The notes beneath the pieces were generated by a model. That model saw only the letters and a program-made list of their open reading frames with translations. It ran no database searches and was not told the origin of the DNA. Source: Streptomyces cyaneus (GTDB lineage: Bacteria > Actinomycetota > Actinomycetes > Streptomycetales > Streptomycetaceae). Taken from it: DNA of 64,000 bases. Positions 25,914 through 34,213 of the stretch are shown here, piece by piece. The stretch covers positions 248,001-312,000 of the forward strand of contig NZ_RQJW01000007.1 of the NCBI RefSeq assembly GCF_004028635.1, written 5' to 3'. Both the position numbers and the translations under genes were made by a program. Position 1 is the stretch's first letter, and each line of letters starts with the position of its first letter.

Positions 25914-27307
25914 ACCGCCAGCTCATCCGCAGTTACATCCTGCTCGTCGCGATCGCCATCGCCCTGTTCACGGTGCCGGTGGCCTTCACGCTGACCAAGC
26001 AACTGCGCGACGACACCCGGGAGTCGGTCCTGCGCGAGGCGAAGACCATGGGCCTGCTGCTGGGCAACGGCAACCCCGCCTCCTGCCAGGCCCTGACCGA
26101 GATGGCCAAGGCCTACGACGACGAGACTCCGGGAGAGGTCCAGGTGGCCGTCTCCGACACCTCCTGGGCCTGCAGGCCGGACCTGCCCGAGCCCGCCCCG
26201 GACCCCGACCTGACCGACGTCCTGCAGCAGAAGCAGCGCGAGACGGTCGACTGGGGCTCCGACTTCATCTGGGGCCGGCACCTGGTGGTGACGGTTCCCG
26301 CTCGCCAGTCCACGGCGCAGGGAGCGGGCACGGGCCCGGTGGTGGGCGCCGTACGGATCGAGTACTCGACCAAGGAACTCACCAACCGGCTGTGGACCAT
26401 CTGGGGATTCCGGGCCGGGCTGGCCGTCGCCGTCCTGGGTGCCGCGGCCGCGATCGGCGCGTTCGCCGCCCGCCGGATCACCGCCCCGCTGCGCCAGCTC
26501 AACGACATGGCCAGCAAGTTCAGCGACGGCGATCTGACCGCGCGCTCCCCGGTGACGGGCCCGCCGGAGACCCAGACCCTGGCCCGCACCCTGAACCAGG
26601 GCGCGGAACGCCTGGACACGCTGGTCGCCTCGCAGCGGATCTTCGTGGCCGACGCCTCGCACCAACTCCGTACTCCCCTCACGGCGCTGCGCCTGTCCCT
26701 GGACAACATCGCGGACGGGGTGGACGACGAGTTCGTACGGGAGGACGTGGAGCAGGCGACCGCCGAGGTCGTCCGGATGAGCCGGCTCGTCAACGGCCTG
26801 CTGGTCCTCGCCCGGGCAGAGGCGAAGGTCACGGCCGCGGAGCCGCTGCCCCTCAGGGACATCGTGGACGAACGGCTGACGGTATGGAGGCCGGCCGCCG
26901 ACGAGCGCGGAGTCACCATCGCGCTCAGGGGGAGTGCCGACGGCCGGCTGCTTGTGCTGACCAGCCCCGGTCATCTGGACCAGGTGCTGGACAACGTGCT
27001 TTCGAACGCCCTGGAGGTGTCACCGGACGGCGGCACGATCACGGTCCGGGTGGAGCCGAGGGGCGACGAGGTGATCCTGTCGGTGGACGACGAGGGCCCC
27101 GGCATGTCGGACGCGGAGAAGTCCCGCGCCTTCGACCGCTTCTGGCGTGGCCAGGGCCTGACCGGGCGCTCCGGCTCAGGCCTCGGCCTCGCCGTCGTCA
27201 AACAGCTGGTGACCGACGACGGCGGGACGGTGGCCCTGGGCGACGCTCCCGGGGGCGGGCTGTCCGTGGGGATCAGCCTTCGGGCATCAACGAGGAGTGG
27301 TGGTTGA
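25910..27307 (+). CDS. Sensor histidine kinase
   Basis: 465 aa. Membrane helices at ~7-27 and ~166-188 flank a ~140-residue extracytoplasmic sensor region with two Cys (SCQAL and WACRP). HAMP follows (ARRITAPLRQLNDMA), then the phosphoacceptor H251 in FVADASHQLRTPLTALR and the ATPase N, G1 and G2 boxes (LDNVLSNALE, DDEGPGMSD, GSGLGLAVVKQL). It partners the upstream regulator. Its last 35 bp overlap the convergent SgcJ-like gene. A cell-surface signal is likely but unidentified. Confidence 0.92.
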   Translation: MNRQLIRSYILLVAIAIALFTVPVAFTLTKQLRDDTRESVLREAKTMGLLLGNGNPASCQALTEMAKAYDDETPGEVQVAVSDTSWACRPDLPEPAPDPDLTDVLQQKQRETVDWGSDFIWGRHLVVTVPARQSTAQGAGTGPVVGAVRIEYSTKELTNRLWTIWGFRAGLAVAVLGAAAAIGAFAARRITAPLRQLNDMASKFSDGDLTARSPVTGPPETQTLARTLNQGAERLDTLVASQRIFVADASHQLRTPLTALRLSLDNIADGVDDEFVREDVEQATAEVVRMSRLVNGLLVLARAEAKVTAAEPLPLRDIVDERLTVWRPAADERGVTIALRGSADGRLLVLTSPGHLDQVLDNVLSNALEVSPDGGTITVRVEPRGDEVILSVDDEGPGMSDAEKSRAFDRFWRGQGLTGRSGSGLGLAVVKQLVTDDGGTVALGDAPGGGLSVGISLRASTRSGG

Positions 27308-27773
27308 CGATCTTCCACTCGCCGTCCCGCTTCTCCCACTCGTAGGTGTAGCGGGCCTTGGCGATGCTCTTCTTGCCCGTGTCGTGGTCGGTGAGCGCGA
27401 ACTCGTAGAGACCCGCGTCCAGCACCGAGTTGGAGTCGAGGACGTTGATGTGCGTCTCGATCTTCGTGCCGACCGGCTTGTTCGCCAGGAAGTGCTCGAA
27501 GTAGTCGATGCGGCTCTCGCGGTCGGCACGGACCTGGTTGGAAAGGGTGGGCAGCAGGACCGCGTCGTCCCAGTAGAGGTCGGCGACCTTCTCCGGGTCC
27601 TGGGTCTTCAGCGCCGCGTTCCACTCGTCGAACAGGGCGGCCACCTGCTTCTTGGTGGGCTTCGCCGCCTTCTCCGGTCCGGCGACGGCACCACCTGCGG
27701 CAAAGGTACCGACGGCGACGAGGGCGGCTGCGGTGACGGCGGCTACGCGCTTGCTTATGGAACGACGGGTCAT
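27273..27773 (-). CDS. Secreted SgcJ/EcaC-type (SnoaL fold) protein
   Basis: 166 aa. An N-terminal signal peptide is visible (MTRRSISKRVAAVTAAALVA, then VGTFAAGGAVAG). The mature part is a calcium/calmodulin-kinase-II-association-like NTF2 fold: QVAALFDEWNAALKTQDPEKV, ADLYWDDAVLLPTLS, YFEHFLANKP and a C-terminal WEKRDGEWKIVNHHSSLMP. These proteins occur widely in streptomycetes and are often called SgcJ/EcaC family oxidoreductases, though activity is rarely shown. ATG at 27773 with gggag upstream. It converges on the histidine kinase with a 35-bp overlap of coding ends. Confidence 0.85.
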   Translation of the reverse strand: MTRRSISKRVAAVTAAALVAVGTFAAGGAVAGPEKAAKPTKKQVAALFDEWNAALKTQDPEKVADLYWDDAVLLPTLSNQVRADRESRIDYFEHFLANKPVGTKIETHINVLDSNSVLDAGLYEFALTDHDTGKKSIAKARYTYEWEKRDGEWKIVNHHSSLMPEG

Positions 27774-27935
27774 CGCGAACTCCCAGTGCTGTGCGGTCTG
27801 GTGGGTCTCCCTCCGCTTTCTGTGTTCTCTGCGGTGGAGGTGACTCCAGATTCGCCTGGCACCGGTTAGGGCCCGTACAAGGCAGATACAGGGCCGGGAC
27901 AGCACGTGCCCAATTCACGCCGGGTGACTTGCCGA

Positions 27936-28145
27936 TTACGCCACGTTCGCATTTTGTGCTGACGCCACGTTCGCATTCCGTCGGCGCATCAGGGCGGAAC
28001 CGGCCCCGAGGGAGACTACGCCCATGCCGACGCTGGTCGCGATCCCCTGGGCACCGTCCACGGCAAAGGGCGCGGCCGCGGCGACGACGGCGTTGAAGAG
28101 GAACAGGAACCACAGGACGGGGCGGGAGGAGAGCAGGGCCTTCAT
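27936..28145 (-). CDS. Small two-helix membrane protein
   Basis: 69 aa. Two hydrophobic stretches (VLWFLFLFNAVVAAAAPFAV and IATSVGMGVVSLGAGSALM) are followed by a basic turn and the odd tail NANVASAQNANVA, encoded by a short direct repeat (gccacgttcgcatt). gaagga precedes the ATG at 28145. Function unknown; proteins of this size and layout are common in Streptomyces. Confidence 0.65.
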   Translation of the reverse strand: MKALLSSRPVLWFLFLFNAVVAAAAPFAVDGAQGIATSVGMGVVSLGAGSALMRRRNANVASAQNANVA

Positions 28146-28248
28146 GATGGTTTCCTTCGGGGGCGGGGCCGCTGCGGCGGCCGTTGACCTGGCGAGATCA
28201 ACGATCGCGTTTTCCGAGGTCAGCGACGAGGGAGTGGTCTCCCGAAGG

Positions 28249-28272
28249 GGTGGTGTAGCGGGCTACACCACC
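28249..28272. promoter_or_regulatory. Perfect 11-bp inverted repeat upstream of tauE-like gene
   Basis: ggtggtgtagc (28249-28259) and gctacaccacc (28262-28272) with a 2-bp centre, 27 bp before the ATG. It is well placed for a repressor operator or a 5'-UTR hairpin. No adjacent regulator gene is seen. Confidence 0.6.
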
Positions 28273-28298
28273 GACTGCGCGTAGGGGGACGCCGAGCG

Positions 28299-29030
28299 AT
28301 GACGAGCGGATGGACGGGCGAGGCCCTCCTGGCCGCCATCGTGCTGCTCGGCTCCTGCGTCCAGTGGCTCACGGGGATGGGCTTCGCCCTGGTCGCCGTA
28401 CCCGCGCTCGTGCTGGTGCTCGGCCCGGCCGAGGGGGTCGTGCTGGCCAACTGCGCGGCCGGGGCGATCTGCGCCCTGGGGCTGGCGGGCGGGTGGCGGC
28501 AGGTGCGGCCGGCGGCGATGGTGCCGCTGTGCGCGGCGGCGGCGTGCACGGTGCCGGCGGGGACGTGGATGACCCGTCAACTCCCTGAATCCGTGCTGCT
28601 GTTGGTCATGGGCGGGCTCGTGACCGGGGCTGTGCTGCTGGTGCTGCGAGGCGCCCGGGTCCCCGCCCTGCGCGGCATGAAGGGGGCGGTCGCTGCCGGG
28701 GCGGTGGGCGGGTTCATGAACTCCGCGGCGGGGGTCGGCGGGCCGCCGATCTCGTTGTACGCCGTCAACGCGGGCTGGACGGTACGGGAGTTCGTGCCGA
28801 ACGCGATGTTCTACGGCGTGATCGTGAACGCGTTCTCCGTGGCGTCGAACGGCGTGCCGCGGCTGAGCGGGATGCAGTGGGTCTCGGTGGTCGCGGCCAT
28901 GGCCGTCGGCGGGGTGATCGGCAGGTGGCTCGCGGGGCGGTTGCCCGAACGGCGGGCCCGCCTGCTGGTCCTGACGCTGGCCTTGGCGGGCGGAGTCACT
29001 GCGGCGGCGAAGGGCCTGTGGGGCCTGTGA
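28299..29030 (+). CDS. TauE/SafE family membrane exporter
   Basis: 243 aa with seven to eight predicted helices and the family's internal duplication: LLGSCVQWLTGMGFALVAVP in the first half and GFMNSAAGVGGPPISLYAV in the second. TauE/SafE proteins move sulfite or organosulfonates or related anions across the membrane; the substrate is not predictable. ATG at 28299. The palindrome just upstream suggests regulated expression. It converges on the NB-ARC gene with a hairpin between the stops. Confidence 0.88.
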   Translation: MTSGWTGEALLAAIVLLGSCVQWLTGMGFALVAVPALVLVLGPAEGVVLANCAAGAICALGLAGGWRQVRPAAMVPLCAAAACTVPAGTWMTRQLPESVLLLVMGGLVTGAVLLVLRGARVPALRGMKGAVAAGAVGGFMNSAAGVGGPPISLYAVNAGWTVREFVPNAMFYGVIVNAFSVASNGVPRLSGMQWVSVVAAMAVGGVIGRWLAGRLPERRARLLVLTLALAGGVTAAAKGLWGL

Positions 29031-29048
29031 CCGGTACGCGAACTCCTC

Positions 29049-29065
29049 GAGGGGCTCGGCCCCTT
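29049..29065. terminator. Bidirectional hairpin between convergent genes
   Basis: Stem aggggc (29050-29055) and gcccct (29059-29064) around tcg, between the stops of the tauE-like and NB-ARC genes. Confidence 0.5.
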
Positions 29066-29079
29066 CTCCTCATGCCGGC

Positions 29080-31146
29080 TCAGGTGTCGTCGGCCGGGGT
29101 GAGGATGGGGGTGAGGGCGTCGCGGAGCCGGCCGCCGAGTTTGTCACCGTCGGCGAAGGCCTCTTCCAGCTCGGCAAGAAGGGGAGCGGCCAGCTCCCGG
29201 GCCCGCTGGAGTTCTCCCGCTTTCCAGTGCAGCAGGACGACCCGGTGACGGGCCTGCAGTCCGAGCACGTCGGCCCCTTCGGGCGGTACCGGGTGCTTCT
29301 CCACGCACTCCTCGGCCGCCCGGAGAGCCCCCACGAGGTTTCCCGCCGCCTCCCGGACATCGACGAGTGCCCACAGGTGTTGCAGGGCCGGCCCGCTGGA
29401 CTCGCCGCCGGAGCGGACCGCATCGGCCAGCAGTTGCTCGATCTCGGTGGCCGCTCGCCCTGCATACTGCTGAGGAGCCGACTGGGCCATCAGTCGCCAT
29501 GCCTCCGTCATCGCTCCCTTGGCGCGGAGCGTCTCCGGAGCATCGCGGCCAAGAACACGCTCGGCCCGGCGGGCGTTCTTCTTGGCCAGTGACATTCCGG
29601 CGTGGCGGAGCCCGATTTGCGCCTGCCTGATGGCCAGTTCGGTACGTTCGTCGATCGTCTGTGGGGCGTCGCGCCCGAACACGCGCCTGGACATGGACAC
29701 GTTCATCCTCGATTGTGTCACCGCACGCCGGCGGTCGCCGTGAACCCACTCGTAGAGAGCGACGAACTGGCCACGTATCAGATCGGTGGCGCGCCGCTGC
29801 CGTATGCTCCCTTCGGACTTGGCCGCCGCGGATGCGGCCAAGCGAATGGCCGGGTCGAACGGCGCACCACGGGTCATGGCAGCGCTGATGATCAGGATGG
29901 TGAAGTCCGGAGGCAGCTTCTCGTCCCCTCCGTGGTGCTCGATGAGCGACTCCGCCTGGGCGGCCCAGGCGTGGCTGCCCAAGGACTGCGGCGCGAGATC
30001 GAGCAACACCCGGATGGCTTCCTCGCGCCCCTCGGCACGGCCCTCCCCCGCCCGCGACACCGCCTGCACCAAACGATGCACCGAGATGGTCCCGTCCTCG
30101 CGCAGGCTGATCATGCTGTGCGCGGCCAGCCGGCGCAGCGCCTCCGTGATGTCCGGCTCGTCGCCCAGGGACTCGACGTACGCGCGCGGAATCCCGTCCG
30201 GCGCCCACCAGGCGATGACCCGCAGGATGCGCGCCGCGGCCGGCGTGTCCGCCAGCCGGTCCATGGTCACCCGCCACACCCGGGCGATCGTCTGCTCACC
30301 GTCCCCGCCCTCGGCCGTGCTCGCGAGGACCCGCTCGGGGTAGCGCCCGAGCAGGTCCTGATAGGCGCGAGGGGTGATGCGCGCCTCCACGCAGTACGCC
30401 GCAGCCTGTTCGACCGCCAGCGGCAGGCATCCCAGCTCGACGCACAACTCCTCGATGCCTTCGGCCGCCCCGCCGTGGATCTGCTCGAACAGCTCGACCG
30501 CCTGCGGCAGTTCCAGTACATCGAGCGAGAGCGGCTCGGCGATGCCCTGCCAGCCCGAGGCCCGCCGGGTCGTGATCAGGAAACGTCCGCCCGTCGTCCG
30601 CCCCAGCAACGGCCGTACGTCCGCCGGGTTGGAGACGTTGTCCAGGACCAGCAGCCAGCCCTCGTGCTCCGCGAGCCACCGCACCGCCCGTTCGCTCCGC
30701 GCTTTGCGCGACAGCACGTCCCGCAGGGCGGGCTGGAGGGCGACCGCCAGGTCGGCCAGGCCCGCCTCGAGGTCGTCCGGCGTCTCGGCGGTGATCCACC
30801 ACACCGGGTTGTACGACCCCGTCCGCCCCGCCGCCCACTTCGCCGCCAGCGTCGACTTCCCGATGCCGCCCAGGCCGTGCACCGCCTGCACGACCACCCC
30901 GCCCGCGTCCTCGAACGCCTCGTCCAGCCGCGCGAGTTCGGGCTGCCGACCGATGAACAGGCCGGTCCGCTCGGGCAGGTTGACCATGTGCGGCGGCGCC
31001 TGCGGCGGCAGTTCGAGTGCCTCCGGCGGCAGCGTCAGGGACCTCTCCGTGTAGTACGCGATCGCGCCGTCCCCGGTGAGCGCCTGCCGGATGGACCCGG
31101 CCGCGGCGATCGAACGGTCCCCGGACGCCTCCGCGGACCCGCTCAC
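29080..31146 (-). CDS. NB-ARC (STAND) ATPase with TPR-like C-terminus, NLR-type
   Basis: 688 aa. Residues 7-28 carry one copy of a Gly/Ala repeat (ASGDRSIAAAGSIRQALTGD) that occurs twice in the preceding gene. After a Pro-rich linker comes FIGRQPELARL and an NB-ARC module: P-loop GLGGIGKST at 91-99, Walker B WLLVLDN at 164-170, an LITTRR sensor, and GCLPLAVEQAAAY. A winged-helix region (ALRRLAAHSMISLREDGTIS) and about 250 residues of helical, TPR-like repeats follow (FGRDAPQTIDERTELA and similar). Such proteins act as inducible oligomerising sensors; several types work in defence or cell death. GTG at 31146 overlaps the stop of the small membrane gene (GTGA). Confidence 0.9.
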   Translation of the reverse strand: MSGSAEASGDRSIAAAGSIRQALTGDGAIAYYTERSLTLPPEALELPPQAPPHMVNLPERTGLFIGRQPELARLDEAFEDAGGVVVQAVHGLGGIGKSTLAAKWAAGRTGSYNPVWWITAETPDDLEAGLADLAVALQPALRDVLSRKARSERAVRWLAEHEGWLLVLDNVSNPADVRPLLGRTTGGRFLITTRRASGWQGIAEPLSLDVLELPQAVELFEQIHGGAAEGIEELCVELGCLPLAVEQAAAYCVEARITPRAYQDLLGRYPERVLASTAEGGDGEQTIARVWRVTMDRLADTPAAARILRVIAWWAPDGIPRAYVESLGDEPDITEALRRLAAHSMISLREDGTISVHRLVQAVSRAGEGRAEGREEAIRVLLDLAPQSLGSHAWAAQAESLIEHHGGDEKLPPDFTILIISAAMTRGAPFDPAIRLAASAAAKSEGSIRQRRATDLIRGQFVALYEWVHGDRRRAVTQSRMNVSMSRRVFGRDAPQTIDERTELAIRQAQIGLRHAGMSLAKKNARRAERVLGRDAPETLRAKGAMTEAWRLMAQSAPQQYAGRAATEIEQLLADAVRSGGESSGPALQHLWALVDVREAAGNLVGALRAAEECVEKHPVPPEGADVLGLQARHRVVLLHWKAGELQRARELAAPLLAELEEAFADGDKLGGRLRDALTPILTPADDT

Positions 31147-31343
31147 GCGTCCCCCGTCGACACCGAACCGATGCCACCCCCGGCCGCGACGGACCGCTCC
31201 CCGGAGGCGGCGACGGGACCGTTCGTCACCGGCCTCGGAGCTGAGACGGGCGACGGCGTCGCTGACGGCGCGGCGGACGCCCCGTCCCCCGTCGCCACGG
31301 ACCCGATGCTGCCGCCCGCGGCGACCGAACGCGTGCCACTCGC
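31063..31343 (-). repeat. Three copies of a ~20-residue Gly/Ala coding repeat across two genes
   Basis: Copies at 31278-31343 and 31146-31208 (C-terminal tail of the two-TM protein) and 31063-31128 (N-terminus of the NB-ARC protein). Consensus ASGxRSVAAGGSIGSVxTGD. The third copy is the most diverged (IRQAL in place of IGSVA). Confidence 0.85.
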
Positions 31344-31547
31344 GGTGACGGCGGCAGCCGTGGACGCCGGCACCAGGAGGGCGTACAACGTCACCGCCAG
31401 CCCGATCAGCCCCGCCGCTCCCCCCGCCACGCTCGCCCACGGATCCGCGGCGTCGACGTCCAGCAGGCCCCCCACGACCAGCCCCACGGCCCCGGCGACG
31501 CAGAGCCCGATCCCCGTCCATACCAACGCACTTGACCGACTCGCCAT
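31143..31547 (-). CDS. Two-TM protein with two C-terminal Gly/Ala repeats, partner of the NB-ARC gene
   Basis: 134 aa. Two membrane helices at ~8-29 and ~38-59, then a soluble tail with two near-identical units: ASGTRSVAAGGSIGSVATGD (69-88) and ASGERSVAAGGGIGSVSTGD (114-133, the protein ends one residue later), separated by an Ala/Pro/Ser linker. The NB-ARC protein encoded by the overlapping next gene starts with a third copy. The arrangement, two repeats in a membrane-active protein and one at the N-terminus of an NLR-type ATPase, resembles amyloid-signalling pairs such as fungal HET-S and NWD2. That the tail forms an amyloid, or that the helices damage membranes, is inference. ATG at 31547. 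Confidence 0.75.
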   Translation of the reverse strand: MASRSSALVWTGIGLCVAGAVGLVVGGLLDVDAADPWASVAGGAAGLIGLAVTLYALLVPASTAAAVTASGTRSVAAGGSIGSVATGDGASAAPSATPSPVSAPRPVTNGPVAASGERSVAAGGGIGSVSTGDA

Positions 31548-31611
31548 ACGACCATCATGGCCGAGCTCGGCCGGGAAAGGTGGTGCCGGACACCACTTCC
31601 ACAACCACCCG

Positions 31612-32028
31612 CTACACCCGCCCCCCGAACAGCGCCACCAGACCCTGGTCCAGCTCCGCCCCCACCGTCTCCTCGCCCGGCGCGATCACGGTGTACGTGC
31701 GGGCCAGGAACCGGTACAGGTCCGACGTGGCGAAGCGGAGCACGGCCGTGCCCACCGGTGAGTGGAACTCCACGTAGGTGTGGGACGACCCGCACGGCCG
31801 CAGACGCACACTGCCGGGGCCGGCGGGCGCACGCAGGCCCTCGCCCAGCAGCACGCGGGCGAACGTCCAGGTCGTGACCTCGCCGTCGAGGGTGACATGA
31901 GGCGGGAAGTCGATGTGCACCGCCAGCGGGTCCGCGGAGGTGTAGCGGAGGGTGGCGGGTATCGCGATGTCCTGGTCGGTGGCGGTGATCAGATGGGCGC
32001 CGGTGGGCTGCTCCAGGGTGACGTGCAT
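31612..32028 (-). CDS. SsgA-like sporulation/cell-division protein (SALP)
   Basis: 138 aa. Family signatures: IPATLRYTSADPLAVHIDFP, TWTFARVLLGEGL, GSVRLRP, VEFHSPVGTAVLRFATSDLY and FLARTYTVIAPGEE. SALPs are confined to sporulating actinomycetes and guide septum formation, peptidoglycan assembly or spore maturation. Which of the ssgA-G type paralogues this is cannot be told here. ATG at 32028 with ggag upstream. Monocistronic. Confidence 0.93.
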   Translation of the reverse strand: MHVTLEQPTGAHLITATDQDIAIPATLRYTSADPLAVHIDFPPHVTLDGEVTTWTFARVLLGEGLRAPAGPGSVRLRPCGSSHTYVEFHSPVGTAVLRFATSDLYRFLARTYTVIAPGEETVGAELDQGLVALFGGRV

Positions 32029-32172
32029 GGTGGGGCTCCGATTCGGGGGGTGGGGCGCACCGGCCGGGTGTGGCCGTTGTACCTGTGCGCCTGTGAGACC
32101 GCCCGAGGGGCCGATGCATTACGCCACTTCAGAAGCCATTTCCTGTAACCCGCGTCACACCGGACGAAGCGA

Positions 32173-32835
32173 CTACTTCGCCTGCCGGATCCCCAGCGGC
32201 TCCCCGATCTCCTGCTCCATCACCTTGCCGGCCTCGAATTCGAGGGTCTCGTCGCCCATCATCCCCTGGTCCGTGTCCAGGCCGTCCAGCTCCTCCAGGG
32301 GCTGGTTCAGGCGGACGTGGGCCAGGACCGAGTGCAGGGCGCGCAGAGTGGCGGACGCCGTCGTGCCCCAGTTGGAGAAGTAGGAGAACTGCCACCACCA
32401 CAGGGCCTCCGTGGTGCGGCCGGCGCGGTAGTGGGCCATGCCGTGGCGGAGGTCGGTGATGACGTCCGCCAGGTCGTCGGAGATACGGGCCGGGACCGGG
32501 GCCTTGCGGGGCTCGTAGGGGTCGAAGACCTCCGAGTAGACGTCGACCGGGTCGAGCAGGCGGGCGAGGTTCTCGCGGAGTTCGTCGACGTCCGGCTCCG
32601 GGCCCAGGTCGGGCTCGTAGCGCTCCTCGGGGACGATGTCCTCGTGGGCTCCCAGGCGGCCGCCGGCCAGGAGGAGTTGGGAGACCTCCAGGAGGAGGAA
32701 GGGCACGGTCGAGCCCGGCTCGTCGCCCTTCGCGACCTCGGTGACGGCGACCAGGAAGCTCTCGATCTGGTCCGAGATCTGGACCGCGAAGTCGTCCGGG
32801 TTCGGCTCGGTCGCGTGCAGCGTGGCGTCAGACAT
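32173..32835 (-). CDS. DUF5063 domain-containing protein
   Basis: 220 aa, acidic, soluble. Features: QISDQIESFLVAVTEVAKG, ERYEPDLGPEPDVDEL, ISDDLADVITDLRHGMAHYR and ALWWWQFSYFSNWGTTASAT, the Trp-rich motif of DUF5063 proteins. Function unknown. It overlaps the recR stop by 8 bp (ATGTCTGA), so ybaB, recR and this gene form one operon; the same neighbourhood is conserved in streptomycetes to my recollection, which hints at a link to DNA repair or nucleoid biology. Confidence 0.85.
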   Translation of the reverse strand: MSDATLHATEPNPDDFAVQISDQIESFLVAVTEVAKGDEPGSTVPFLLLEVSQLLLAGGRLGAHEDIVPEERYEPDLGPEPDVDELRENLARLLDPVDVYSEVFDPYEPRKAPVPARISDDLADVITDLRHGMAHYRAGRTTEALWWWQFSYFSNWGTTASATLRALHSVLAHVRLNQPLEELDGLDTDQGMMGDETLEFEAGKVMEQEIGEPLGIRQAK

Positions 32836-33427
32836 CTAGGAGTCGTCTCCCCTCGAAGGCGCGGCCGAGGGTGACCTCGTCCGCGTATTCCAGGTCGCCA
32901 CCCACCGGGAGGCCGCTGGCCAGGCGGGTGACCTTCAGGCCCATGGGCTTGATCATGCGCGCGAGGTACGTGGCCGTGGCCTCGCCCTCGAGATTCGGAT
33001 CGGTGGCCAGGATCAGTTCCGTGACCGTCCCGTCGGCCAACCTCGCGAGAAGTTCTCGTATACGCAGGTCGTCCGGTCCGACACCCTCGATCGGGCTGAT
33101 CGCGCCGCCGAGGACGTGGTAGCGGCCGCGGAACTCTCGGGTCCGCTCGATCGCCACGACGTCCTTCGGCTCCTCGACCACGCAGATCACTGCCGGGTCA
33201 CGGCGCGTGTCCCGGCAGATGTTGCACAGCTCCTCCTGCGCGACATTCCCGCACGTCGCGCAGAAGCGGACCTTCGCCTTGACCTCCAGCAGGGCCTGGG
33301 CGAGGCGCCGTACGTCCGTCGGTTCCGCCTGCAGGATGTGGAAGGCGATCCGCTGCGCGCTCTTGGGACCGACGCCGGGCAACCGCCCCAACTCGTCGAT
33401 GAGGTCCTGGACCACGCCTTCGTACAA
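32828..33427 (-). CDS. recR: Recombination mediator RecR
   Basis: 199 aa. An N-terminal HhH region (LPGVGPKSAQRIAFHIL) is followed by the four-Cys zinc finger (FCATCGNVAQEELCNIC), a Toprim domain (VVEEPKDVVAIERTREF ... LILATDPNLEGEATATYLA) and a C-terminal Walker-B-like segment (ASGLPVGGDLEYADEVTLGR). It acts with RecF/RecO to load RecA at gaps. Full length for the family. It lies between ybaB and the DUF5063 gene in one operon. Confidence 0.96.
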   Translation of the reverse strand: MYEGVVQDLIDELGRLPGVGPKSAQRIAFHILQAEPTDVRRLAQALLEVKAKVRFCATCGNVAQEELCNICRDTRRDPAVICVVEEPKDVVAIERTREFRGRYHVLGGAISPIEGVGPDDLRIRELLARLADGTVTELILATDPNLEGEATATYLARMIKPMGLKVTRLASGLPVGGDLEYADEVTLGRAFEGRRLLDV

Positions 33428-33529
33428 CGGACTGCCGTCCTTCCTGGGGGTTCCTTACGGTACGTACGGTAGTTGGCGGCGGCCCGTCTTAGAAAGGCAC
33501 GCCGGGGAACACCTGAAACGTCTGCAACG

Positions 33530-33874
33530 TCAGAACGGCAGGCCCGGGATGCCGCTGCCGCCGCCCAGGCCCTGGGCGAGCGGGCCGAGCTTCTGCTGCT
33601 GGAGATTCTGGGCGTTCTCATTGGCCGCCTGTACGGCCGCGATGACCAGGTCGGCGAGGGTCTCGGTGTCTTCCGGGTCCACCGCCTTCGGGTCGATCTT
33701 CAGCGCGCGGAGCTCGCCGGCGCCCGTCACGGTGGCCTTCACCAGGCCGCCGCCGGCCTGGCCCTCGACCTCCGTCTGAGCCAGTTCCTCCTGCGCCCTC
33801 GCCAGGTCCTGCTGCATCTTCTGGGCCTGCTGGAGCAGCTGCTGCATGTTGGGCTGGCCACCACCGGGGATCAC
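33530..33874 (-). CDS. YbaB/EbfC family nucleoid-associated protein
   Basis: 114 aa. QQLLQQAQKMQQDLARAQEE is the typical Gln-rich helix, followed by VEGQAGGGLVKATVTGAGEL, RALKIDPKAVDPED and a Gly-rich C-terminus. It binds DNA non-specifically as a dimer and is almost always just upstream of recR, as here. GTG at 33874 is chosen because aaggag lies 6 bp upstream; the frame is open further. Confidence 0.92.
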   Translation of the reverse strand: MIPGGGQPNMQQLLQQAQKMQQDLARAQEELAQTEVEGQAGGGLVKATVTGAGELRALKIDPKAVDPEDTETLADLVIAAVQAANENAQNLQQQKLGPLAQGLGGGSGIPGLPF

Positions 33875-34213
33875 GATCAGCTCCTTGCGTGTGTACGCGT
33901 CTCTGTACGGGGTTTCCGCCTTCTGCACGGGGTTTCCGCTCGGCTTTCCCGTTCAGCACGAGCCTACGTGGTCGGCGCAGCCGTCGCCCCAGCACTCTTT
34001 CGAGTGATTCGAGTGAGAGGAACTGGAGTCCGATACCTGATCAAGACCCTCTTCCGGGCGGAAAAGAGGCGAAAGGCATCTCTTCGCCATCCATTGGACG
34101 CTAGGAAGGGTTCGGCGCGTCAGCCTCAGGTGCTGCGTGGCGTTCCGTGCGGCGTGGGGGGCGTACCCGGGTCGTACGTGGTGTCACGCACCGTGATCAG
34201 TAGGGAGTGCCGG
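33875..34213. other. Intergenic region upstream of ybaB-recR and the SLATT gene
   Basis: About 340 bp, divergent promoters. Somewhat AT-rich around 33990-34110, with a direct repeat tcgagtga and a weak stem ctctt...aaaagag. No gene seen. Confidence 0.5.

Noticed and set aside
29080..31521. Longer (813-codon) version of the NB-ARC protein
   Set aside because: The extra N-terminus only re-reads the small membrane gene in another frame; GTG at 31146 overlaps that gene's stop.
33875..34213. tRNA or SRP RNA gene near ybaB
   Set aside because: No cloverleaf or SRP-like fold could be drawn; only weak stems are present.
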